Position numbers and translations under genes: made by a program. From contig JBCNVA010000103.1 in the NCBI GenBank assembly GCA_039630445.1, positions 1-5,047 on the forward strand: DNA of 5,047 nt, read 5' to 3'. The DNA comes from HRBIN15 sp039630445 (GTDB lineage Bacteria > Armatimonadota > Fimbriimonadia > Fimbriimonadales > GBS-DC). Below, one piece after another: positions 1 through 5,047 of this stretch; position 1 is the first letter of the stretch, and each line of letters begins with the position of its first letter. The notes under the pieces are model-generated. The model ran no database searches. It had not been told where the DNA came from and saw nothing but the letters and a program-made list of their open reading frames with translations.

Positions 1-684
1 AGCCGCTTGTTGCATCCCGTGCGTGACGATGACGATTGTATACTCTGACTTGAGTTCGGTAAGCAGCTCCTCGATATAGAAGGTGGCGGTCGGATCGAGG
101 GCAGAGGTCGGCTCGTCCATCAAGATCACTTCGGGGTTAACCGCCAGCACGCGGGCGATGCAGAGCCGCTGCTGCTGCCCGCCGGAGAGCGCCAGCCCGG
201 ATTGGCGTAGCTTATCTTTGACCTCGTTCCAGAGCGCGGCGCGTTTCAAGCTCTGTTCCACAATCTCATCCAAGATGCGCCGATCCCGAATGCCATGCAT
301 GCGCGGTCCGTAGGCGACATTATCGTAGATACTCATCGGGAAGGGGTTCGGCTTCTGGAACACCATACCCACTCGCTTGCGCAAATCTACCACATCCACA
401 TCGGGATCGTAGATGTTTTTGCCGTCCAGGATGACCTCGCCCGTCACACGCGCCCCCTCGATGAGGTCGTTCATGCGGTTCAGGCAGCGTAGGAAGGTAC
501 TCTTGCCGCAGCCAGAGGGACCGATTAGCGCGGTGATACTGTTCGTCTTGATTTCAATGTTCACATCTTTGAGGGCATGGAAGTTGCCATAGTAGACATT
601 TAGCCCGCGCGTCACAATCCGCGCTGGCGGCTCTGGCTTTGCCTCACGCTCTGGATGCAACAGCTCTACACTGATAGGATCCAC
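1..684 (-). CDS. pstB: Phosphate ABC transporter ATP-binding protein PstB (3' end cut by window)
   Basis: PstB is the cytoplasmic ATPase that drives phosphate import through the PstSCAB complex (ATP + H2O + Pi outside to ADP + 2 Pi inside). Translating the minus strand gives 228 residues in one open frame up to the window edge; the family is usually about 250-260 residues, so roughly 25-30 C-terminal residues are missing. Visible motifs: Walker A GPSGCGKST (residues 55-63), Q-loop in VFQKPNPFP (108-116), ABC signature LSGGQQQR (166-173), Walker B VILMDEP (186-192), D-loop SALD (194-197) and the H-switch VTH (220-222), followed by MQQAA. The combination of FQKPNPFPMSIYDNVAYGPR and THxMQQAA is specific to PstB among ABC ATPases. 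The start is GTG at 684, with AAGGGA at 692-697 as ribosome binding site (7-nt gap). An in-frame TAG lies at 709-711 and there is no ATG between them. The first ~22 residues are a charged, Pro-rich leader before the ABC core. It is divergent from the oxidase at 781. Confidence 0.96.
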   Translation of the reverse strand, partial: MDPISVELLHPEREAKPEPPARIVTRGLNVYYGNFHALKDVNIEIKTNSITALIGPSGCGKSTFLRCLNRMNDLIEGARVTGEVILDGKNIYDPDVDVVDLRKRVGMVFQKPNPFPMSIYDNVAYGPRMHGIRDRRILDEIVEQSLKRAALWNEVKDKLRQSGLALSGGQQQRLCIARVLAVNPEVILMDEPTSALDPTATFYIEELLTELKSEYTIVIVTHGMQQAA

Positions 685-718
685 TGACCAGTCCCTTCGG
701 GAGTCTACCTACCCTGTG

Positions 719-736
719 TGTTAAGAAATTGTTAAG
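719..736 (-). promoter_or_regulatory. Putative Pho box (PhoB/PhoP-type direct repeat)
   Basis: On the minus strand the sequence reads CTTAACA-ATTT-CTTAACA, two identical 7-mers with an 11-bp period. Two 7-bp half-sites with a 4-bp spacer is the layout of the enterobacterial Pho box. TTAACA-N5-TTAACA also fits the Bacillus PhoP box, and the half-sites resemble the cyanobacterial CTTAAC-type repeats. Its position, 34 bp upstream of the pstB GTG, is where a phosphate-starvation response regulator would be expected. A weak -10-like TAGACT lies at 702-707 on the minus strand, 11 nt past the box, but it would leave an almost absent leader, so I do not call it. Seen: the repeat. Known: the Pho-box geometry. 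Inferred: the regulator and the direction it controls. Confidence 0.68.
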
Positions 737-758
737 GACGGCGCGCTGCGGTCATAAT
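729..758 (+). promoter_or_regulatory. Candidate sigma70-type promoter for the rightward operon
   Basis: TTGTTA (729-734) and CATAAT (753-758) are separated by 18 bp. They match TTGACA/TATAAT at 4 of 6 and 5 of 6 positions. Transcription would start near 765, giving a leader of about 16 nt before the GTG at 781 that still holds the AGGTGA ribosome binding site. The -35 hexamer overlaps the second half-site of the Pho-like repeat, so a regulator bound there could touch this promoter too. Predicted by eye only. Confidence 0.45.
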
Positions 759-770
759 TAAGGCAGGGGT

Positions 771-776
771 AGGTGA
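771..776 (+). promoter_or_regulatory. Ribosome binding site that fixes the GTG start of the oxidase
   Basis: AGGTGA lies 4 nt before the GTG at 781 and matches the 3' half of the AGGAGGTGA anti-16S complement. It supports GTG 781 as the start, which puts the FAD-binding GxGxxG at residues 15-20, a normal distance for flavin amine oxidases. Confidence 0.6.
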
Positions 777-780
777 AAGC

Positions 781-2175
781 GTGTCGGATAGTGAGACTCC
801 TCTTTATGATGGGCTTGTGCTGGGTGCAGGTCTGGCAGGCTTGGTTGCGGCGTATCAACTGCAGCGTGCAGGCTGTCGATGCCTCTTAGTGGAGGCGCGT
901 CATCGGGTGGGCGGGCGCGTTGCCACCACTTATGACTGGGCGGAGCAGCAGTATGCCGAACTGGGACCTGAATTTATCGATTCGAACCATGAGCGTGTGC
1001 TGGGTTATGCGCAGCAGTTTGGCATCCCTATTCGGCGGCGTCTGGGGTTCTGGGGCATCAGCCCCATACGGAGGAGTACCCGTGCTTCGTGGGGGGCGTG
1101 GAACCGCTTCTGGGAGGCGGCGCTGGAGCAGGCGCAGCTCGTCTCCACCAAATCGCGCGTCCCAACGCGCTTCCTGCAGCGATTACAGCCGCTTACCCCT
1201 CTGGATCGGATAAGCATGCGTGATTTTGCCGAGCAGTTAGGCATCTGGCAGGAGGCGGCGCCACACCTCATTCGCTATTGCCGTAATCTGGAAGCCGCGG
1301 AGCCAGAGGAGGTTTCGATGCTGAGCGTGGTTGCTCAGGAAGCCTTCTACGGCGCCGAGGTAGAGCACGGGGTCTATCGGCTGGAAGGGGGCACGCAGCG
1401 ACTGGCGGAGGCGCTGGCGACGGCGTTCCAGCAGGCAGGCGGCGTGCTGTGGCTGGAGACAGTGGTAGAGTCCGTCGAGCAGCGCAGAGAGGAGATTAGG
1501 GTGCATGTGCGTCGGCAGGGACGCGCCCAGACGCTGCGGGCACGCTACACAGTGGTCGCCTTGCCGTTCCCCATCGTGCGCCAGCTGGAATTTCGCCCAC
1601 CTCTGAGCGCAGAGCGACGAGATGCCCTCGCCCAGCTGGGTGTCGGGCAGGTGGTCAAAACTCTACTCCAGTTCCGCACACGGTTCTGGCGCCACACAAA
1701 GCCGCGCAACGGACCCAACACACCCGACCTGTCGGACATTTCCGCTATCTGGGAGGAGACCGACATCGTGCCAGGCGAGGCAGGCATCCTGTCGTTCTGG
1801 ACAGGAGGTGAGCCAGCACGACGGTGGGCTTTACTGAGCGAGTCGGAGCGCATCGAGCGCTGCCTGCAAACGCTGGAATGGCTCTACCCCAACTGTCGCT
1901 CTCAATTTGTGCGTGGGGTCAGCATTCACTGGGGACAGGAGCCGTTCTCACTGCTGGGCTACCCCTTCCAGCCGCCAGGTTTGCTCACAGGCGGATTCGG
2001 TACCCTGTTCAAACCTGAGGGTAGACTTTACTTTGCGGGCGACTATTTGAGCTTCTTTGTGGGCTATATGGAGGGCGCATTGGAGAGTGGGGAAAGGGTT
2101 GCTCGGGCGATCCTCAAGCGGCTCAAGAGGTACACTTCTACGCGCGATGGAAGGCAGAACCCCACGCGAGAGTGA
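781..2175 (+). CDS. Flavin-containing amine oxidase (monoamine-oxidase-like)
   Basis: This 464-residue protein belongs to the flavin amine oxidase family (monoamine, polyamine and L-amino-acid oxidases, protoporphyrinogen oxidase and related desaturases), which oxidise C-N or C-C bonds and pass electrons to O2 or another acceptor. Visible: an N-terminal Rossmann dinucleotide motif GAGLAG (15-20), the ribose-binding Glu38, RVGGR (42-46), then ELGPEFID (60-67). Lys293 in VGQVVKTLL fits the conserved lysine that holds water near flavin N5. The C-terminal FAD segment LYFAGD (416-421) is followed by GYMEGALESGER (428-439), very close to the GYMEGAVEAGER of human MAO. Tyr429 fits one aromatic-cage tyrosine (Tyr435 in MAO-B). 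The MAO cysteine that binds FAD covalently is absent: the matching LLGYPFQPPG (391-400) has no Cys, so FAD should be non-covalent. There is no signal peptide and no C-terminal membrane helix, so it is probably cytosolic. It is the first gene of the likely operon. The family is certain; the substrate is unknown. Confidence 0.9.
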   Translation: MSDSETPLYDGLVLGAGLAGLVAAYQLQRAGCRCLLVEARHRVGGRVATTYDWAEQQYAELGPEFIDSNHERVLGYAQQFGIPIRRRLGFWGISPIRRSTRASWGAWNRFWEAALEQAQLVSTKSRVPTRFLQRLQPLTPLDRISMRDFAEQLGIWQEAAPHLIRYCRNLEAAEPEEVSMLSVVAQEAFYGAEVEHGVYRLEGGTQRLAEALATAFQQAGGVLWLETVVESVEQRREEIRVHVRRQGRAQTLRARYTVVALPFPIVRQLEFRPPLSAERRDALAQLGVGQVVKTLLQFRTRFWRHTKPRNGPNTPDLSDISAIWEETDIVPGEAGILSFWTGGEPARRWALLSESERIERCLQTLEWLYPNCRSQFVRGVSIHWGQEPFSLLGYPFQPPGLLTGGFGTLFKPEGRLYFAGDYLSFFVGYMEGALESGERVARAILKRLKRYTSTRDGRQNPTRE

Positions 2176-2614
2176 GGTTGTGTTGACTCAGGTCATGAAC
2201 CCCGAACATGCGAACCCGCTGGGCAATGTACATGGCGGGTGGATTATGAAACTGATTGACGAGGCAGGTGGGATTGTTGCCTCGCGCCATGCGCGCCGCC
2301 CTGCCGTGACGGTCGTCATCGACTCGGTGAGCTTTCAGGCGCCCGTGCATGTGGGCAATCTGGTGCATGTGCGGGCGTGCATCACGCGAGCGTGGCGTAC
2401 TTCGATGGAGATCGAGGCGGTAGTGGAGGCGGAGAACCTGCTCACGGGCGAGCGACGCTTGACCTCGCAAGCCTATCTGGTGTATGTTGCGCTGGATGAA
2501 ACGGGGCGTCCAACCCCTGTGCCTCCTGTTATTCCCGAAACGGACGAGGAGCGCAGAAAGTGGGAGCAGGCAGACCAGCGCCGTGCCGAGCGACTCGCCC
2601 GCGCTAAATTCTAA
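2147..2614 (+). CDS. Acyl-CoA thioesterase, hotdog fold (YciA/ACOT7 type)
   Basis: A predicted 155-residue hotdog-fold thioesterase that hydrolyses acyl-CoA to free acid and CoA in the cytosol. The core PEHANPLGNVHGGWIMKLID (residues 19-38) matches the YciA/acyl-CoA hydrolase active-site region. Asn23 and Asp38 sit where that type carries its catalytic Asn/Asp pair, and HGGWIMKLIDEAGG is the start of the central hotdog helix. VTVVIDSVSFQAPVHVGNLV (54-73) is the typical strand pair after the helix, and LVYVALDETGRP (112-123) the last strand. A charged helical tail (about 130-155, rich in E, R and K) ends the protein. I chose ATG 2147 because it gives about 12 residues before the conserved VLTQVM, as in E. 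coli YciA. It overlaps the oxidase gene by 29 bp and has only a weak GAGG 16 nt upstream. GTG 2180 or TTG 2183, just past the oxidase stop, are alternatives. Chain length preference cannot be read from the sequence. Confidence 0.88.
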   Translation: MEGRTPRESEVVLTQVMNPEHANPLGNVHGGWIMKLIDEAGGIVASRHARRPAVTVVIDSVSFQAPVHVGNLVHVRACITRAWRTSMEIEAVVEAENLLTGERRLTSQAYLVYVALDETGRPTPVPPVIPETDEERRKWEQADQRRAERLARAKF

Positions 2615-2623
2615 CAAGCATAC

Positions 2624-2629
2624 AGGGGA
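2624..2629 (+). promoter_or_regulatory. Ribosome binding site of the glycohydrolase gene
   Basis: AGGGGA lies 6 nt before ATG 2636, inside the 21-bp gap after the thioesterase stop. It fixes the start of the third operon gene. I see no promoter or terminator in this gap, which favours co-transcription. Confidence 0.65.
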
Positions 2630-2635
2630 ACGAAA

Positions 2636-3922
2636 ATGTTATCCATTAGCACGCTGAGGCAACTTGTGCGTGATGAGATTGTGCAGCGGCGCGAGGAGGG
2701 CGCGGACACTCAGGGCTTTTCCGAGCGCTGGGAGCAGGCAGAGACGGCGGAAGCACTCTGGCAGCTTTATGAGGCACTGCAGGCGTTGCCCGTCCGTGCC
2801 GATTTCCCCTATCAAGAGCCAATTGAGTGGGAAGCAATCCGCGCGGCGTGCAGCATGGCGGTCGACGAGCTGCCATGTGCGCTGAGCGAGGCGGAACTGC
2901 TGGATCGGCTGCACGGGGCGTGGCTGGGGCGCGTCGCAGGTTGCATGCTGGGCAAGCCCGTGGAGGGCTGGGACCATGCGCGAATTCGACGCTATCTGGA
3001 AGGCGCTGACGCCTACCCCCTGAGCGATTATTTCCCGTCTGAAAGCCGCACACCCCCTGAAGGCGTGCCACAACCCTATACCTACTGCACAAAAGGGTAT
3101 ATCCGAGGCGGCGAGCGCGACGACGACACCGACTACACGCTGCTGGGGCTACTCATCACCGAGCGCTACGGCAGGGATTTCAGCACGCAGCAGGTCGGCA
3201 CGATGTGGCTGCAACTACTGCCTGCGCATCTGACCTACACTGCTGAGCGACGCGCCTACATCAATCTGCTGAACGAGCGCGCGCTTCATGAGGTGCCCCT
3301 CTACCTCAACCCCTATCGGGAGTGGATTGGGGCGCGCATCCGTGCCGATTTCTGGGGGTATCTCTCGCCAGGCAAGCCTACCCAAGCAGCAGAACTCGCC
3401 TTTCGAGATGCCTCGCTTTCCCATGTCAAAAACGGGGTCTACAGTGCGATGTTCGTTGCGGCGATGATTGCTGCTGCCTTCGCTACCCAAGATATCGAAG
3501 TGATTATTCGAGCGGGTCTGGCGCAGATCCCCGCGCAAAGCCGCGAAGTCACCATGATTCGCGATTGCCTACGCTGGCGTGCCGAATGTCAAAGCTGGCA
3601 GGAGGCGTTTGAGCGGCTACTCAGCAGCCCGTGGGGACAGTATCACTGGGTACATGCGATTCCCAACGATGCGATTCTGCTGAACGCGCTGCTGTGGGGC
3701 TGGGCGGATTTCGAACAGGTGATTAGCATCGCCGTAATGCAGGGGATGGATACCGACTGCAACGGGGCGACGGCGGGGAGTATTTGGGGTGCAGCGTTTG
3801 GTGCACGCGCCCTACCTTCGAAATGGACGGAACCACTGCAAGATCGTCTGCGCAGCGCCCTTTCAGGACATTCCGAAAATCGCATCAGCGAACTGGCGGT
3901 GCGCACCTTGCGCCTAATATAG
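2636..3922 (+). CDS. ADP-ribosylglycohydrolase-superfamily protein (DTDCNGAT subclass)
   Basis: This 428-residue protein has the all-helical ADP-ribosylglycohydrolase fold (DraG/ARH family), whose members use two Mg2+ ions to cleave ADP-ribose from proteins or small molecules. The core starts at LLDRLHGAWLGRVAGCMLGK (88-107), the usual first helix. The first metal site is DDDTDYTLLGL (162-172), equivalent to the TDDT motif. The helix LSHVKNGVYSAMFVAAM (261-277) follows. PNDAI (343-347) precedes the second metal site MDTDCNGATAGSIWGA (371-386), equivalent to the family's DTD motif. The metal ligands therefore look intact and the enzyme is probably active. About 87 residues precede the core, including an amphipathic helical stretch and a PYQEPIEWEAI segment (58-68) that I recall from related uncharacterised members. 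No ADP-ribosyltransferase partner lies in the window. The subclass has no firmly known substrate as far as I know, so I give no symbol. It is the third gene of the likely operon, and its stop lies 13 bp from a convergent gene. Confidence 0.88.
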   Translation: MLSISTLRQLVRDEIVQRREEGADTQGFSERWEQAETAEALWQLYEALQALPVRADFPYQEPIEWEAIRAACSMAVDELPCALSEAELLDRLHGAWLGRVAGCMLGKPVEGWDHARIRRYLEGADAYPLSDYFPSESRTPPEGVPQPYTYCTKGYIRGGERDDDTDYTLLGLLITERYGRDFSTQQVGTMWLQLLPAHLTYTAERRAYINLLNERALHEVPLYLNPYREWIGARIRADFWGYLSPGKPTQAAELAFRDASLSHVKNGVYSAMFVAAMIAAAFATQDIEVIIRAGLAQIPAQSREVTMIRDCLRWRAECQSWQEAFERLLSSPWGQYHWVHAIPNDAILLNALLWGWADFEQVISIAVMQGMDTDCNGATAGSIWGAAFGARALPSKWTEPLQDRLRSALSGHSENRISELAVRTLRLI

Positions 3923-3935
3923 GGCGCTGCATCCT

Positions 3936-5047
3936 TTAGAACGGTTGCCCGATCCGCTCACGCAGGTCATCGATGGGTACGCCGCCACGCCAGCTAAGCA
4001 CGCCCACGACGCGCCCCTCCTGACCGTAGGTGATGATCCCAGCCGCCTCAGGCAGATCGCCCTCAAGGCGCATCTCCAGTCGGCTGTCAATCAGCCCCAC
4101 TGCCTCGTAGCGAATGTCGAACAGCTCGCTGTAGAACATCGGCAGATGCTCGTAAGGCTGTGCCTCCCCTGCCATCGCCTGCCCGGCATAGAAGCCGCTC
4201 GCGATGGCATGGTCCTCATGTTCCACGCGCGTTTCAAAGCCCAGTCGGGGATAGGGAAAGAGGGCGACATCGCCCGCGGCGTACACATCGGGATGCGCCG
4301 TCTGCAAGAAGTGATCGACCCGAATGCCGTCCGGCGTGTCCAGCCCTGCCTCGCGTGCCAGCTCATCGCGTGGCAGCACCCCCAGCCCTGCCGTTAGCGC
4401 ATCGAACGCCGGCGTACGCCCATCGGAAAGATGCACGCGCCAACCGTTGTCCCGTTCCACTCGCTGCACCAGCACGCCTGAAATGACCTCCACCCCCCGC
4501 TCGTGATAGAAGGCATTCAGCCAGTCGCTAAGGTCAGCGGGGAACAGCCGCGCACAGATGCCCGATTCGGGAAAGAGCATCGTCACGCGCTTGCTGTTCA
4601 TCGCGAGCGCGGCTGCCAGCTCCGATCCAATGTAGCCACCGCCGATGATCCCGATATGCTCGGCATGCGTGACCACTTCACGCAGCGCGAGATAGTCGCT
4701 CAGGGTGCGGAAGTAGAGAATGCCATCGGGCGCATCGGGCAAGGTGCGTGGGGTGCAGCCTGTTGCCAGCAGCAGTTTTTCGAAGCGCCACTCGCTGCCG
4801 TGGGCATCCAGCACGCGCTTTGCCGACAGGTCAAGGGAGACCACCCGTGTGTTTGTGTGGATTTCCACGCCCGCATCGGCAGTTGGCAGCCATACCTCCT
4901 CTATGGGCACACCGCGCAATAGCGACTTGCTCAGCATCGGGCGACGATAGGTCGGATGAGGCTCCTCCGTCAGCAGGGCGATGGGGCTGTCACTATCCAC
5001 CGCACGAATGCCCATCACAGCGGCATCTGCCGCTAAACCGCCACCTA
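3936..5047 (-). CDS. FAD/NAD(P)H-dependent oxidoreductase, AIF/ferredoxin-reductase family (5' end cut by window)
   Basis: This flavoprotein transfers electrons from NAD(P)H through FAD to a partner such as a ferredoxin, rubredoxin or quinone, and is probably cytosolic. The frame stays open to the right edge: before the apparent GTG at 5018 the codons read GGGLAADAA, which is the FAD Rossmann glycine motif, so only a few N-terminal residues are missing. 369 residues are visible; the family runs to about 380-410. Next come TYRRPMLSK (the P-Y-x-R-P-x-L-S-K flavin motif of ferredoxin reductases and AIF), LLLATGCTPR, the NAD-binding IIGGGYIGSELAAA (glycines near 4628-4643) and YAAGDVALFP (second FAD contact, near 4257-4283). 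There is no redox-active CxxC or CxxxxC pair, so it is not a disulfide reductase. The C-terminal HLPMFYSELFDIRYEAVG resembles the AIF C-terminal domain more than the BphA4 type. No partner ferredoxin or oxygenase gene is in view, so the acceptor is unknown. Confidence 0.9.
   Translation of the reverse strand, partial: GGGLAADAAVMGIRAVDSDSPIALLTEEPHPTYRRPMLSKSLLRGVPIEEVWLPTADAGVEIHTNTRVVSLDLSAKRVLDAHGSEWRFEKLLLATGCTPRTLPDAPDGILYFRTLSDYLALREVVTHAEHIGIIGGGYIGSELAAALAMNSKRVTMLFPESGICARLFPADLSDWLNAFYHERGVEVISGVLVQRVERDNGWRVHLSDGRTPAFDALTAGLGVLPRDELAREAGLDTPDGIRVDHFLQTAHPDVYAAGDVALFPYPRLGFETRVEHEDHAIASGFYAGQAMAGEAQPYEHLPMFYSELFDIRYEAVGLIDSRLEMRLEGDLPEAAGIITYGQEGRVVGVLSWRGGVPIDDLRERIGQPF

Larger units (their letters stand above)
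707..774. repeat. 8-bp inverted repeat flanking the divergent regulatory region
   Basis: ACCTACCC (707-714) and GGGTAGGT (767-774) are perfect inverted copies with 52 bp between them. One inserted base extends each arm (CTACCTACCCTG at 705-716 against CAGGGGTAGGTG at 764-775). Each gene therefore has GGGTAGGT in its upstream mRNA sense: 6 nt before the oxidase GTG and 22 nt before the pstB GTG. The right copy contains part of the oxidase ribosome binding site, so part of the match may come from that function. An operator pair is possible but unproven. Confidence 0.35.

Noticed and set aside
83..492. Two open frames on the plus strand (83-313 and 295-492)
   Set aside because: They lie opposite pstB, which has every ABC motif in order. 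Their translations are low-complexity Ser/Arg/Cys or otherwise unrecognisable, so they are antisense shadows.
707..714. GGGTAGGT (minus strand) as the pstB ribosome binding site
   Set aside because: It lies 22 nt before the GTG at 684, too far away. AAGGGA at 692-697 is correctly spaced.
2057..2146. A longer thioesterase starting at ATG 2057
   Set aside because: It would add 30 residues lying entirely within the oxidase C-terminal FAD segment. The extra sequence (WRAHWRVGKGLLGRSSSGSR) looks like an out-of-frame read, and homologues of this type begin much closer to the hotdog core.
2138..3092. Minus-strand open frames of 144-159 codons (2138-2617, 2639-3073, 2646-3092)
   Set aside because: They are antisense to the thioesterase and glycohydrolase genes, overlap one another in different frames, and show no domain motif. 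High GC lengthens such chance frames.
3945..4922. Plus-strand open frames opposite the oxidoreductase (3945-4397, 4160-4486, 4503-4922)
   Set aside because: The minus strand carries a complete set of FAD and NAD motifs over the same stretch, while the plus-strand translations have no recognisable motif.
5016..5018. GTG 5018 as the true start of the minus-strand oxidoreductase
   Set aside because: The frame stays open upstream to the window edge and encodes GGGLAADAA, the FAD-binding glycine motif, which must belong to the protein.
1..5047. CRISPR array, tRNA, insertion sequence, phage or toxin-antitoxin genes
   Set aside because: I found no regularly spaced repeats, cloverleaf-like tract, transposase motif or small-gene pair. 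Every stretch apart from 685-780, 2615-2635 and 3923-3935 is covered by a recognisable gene.

Overview
The window is ordinary bacterial chromosome: high-GC by eye, densely coded, with no rRNA, tRNA, CRISPR array, transposase or phage gene. It holds five genes. All of them are recognisable at family level, and two run off the window edges. The lineage cannot be fixed from this sequence. The compact layout, GTG starts and gene mix would suit a deep-branching environmental phylum such as Armatimonadota or Chloroflexota, but that is only a weak impression.

Layout: (1) 1-684, minus strand: pstB, the ATPase of the high-affinity phosphate importer. It has a GTG start at 684 and is cut at its 3' end by the window start. 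(2) 685-780: a 96-bp divergent intergenic region with a perfect 7-bp direct repeat at an 11-bp period (719-736). This has the architecture of a PhoB/PhoP box. A sigma70-like promoter for the rightward genes overlaps it, and an 8-bp inverted repeat flanks it. (3) 781-3922, plus strand: a tight three-gene cluster, probably one operon. It encodes a monoamine-oxidase-like flavoprotein (781-2175), a hotdog acyl-CoA thioesterase (2147-2614, overlapping the gene before it) and an ADP-ribosylglycohydrolase-superfamily protein of the DTDCNGAT subclass (2636-3922). (4) 3936-5047, minus strand: an AIF/ferredoxin-reductase-type FAD/NAD(P)H oxidoreductase. It converges on the operon with only 13 bp between the stops, and its N-terminus is lost beyond the right edge.

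Working together: pstB serves phosphate uptake and probably responds to phosphate through the Pho-like box. The box sits within 45 bp of the oxidase start, so the rightward operon could share that control. The three operon products act on chemically unrelated substrates (an amine or similar, an acyl-CoA, an N-/O-glycosidic or ADP-ribosyl bond), and I see no established pathway joining them. The most interesting points are the Pho-like box shared by divergent genes, pstB standing first in its transcription unit, and the uncharacterised glycohydrolase subclass. I found no clearly new system.
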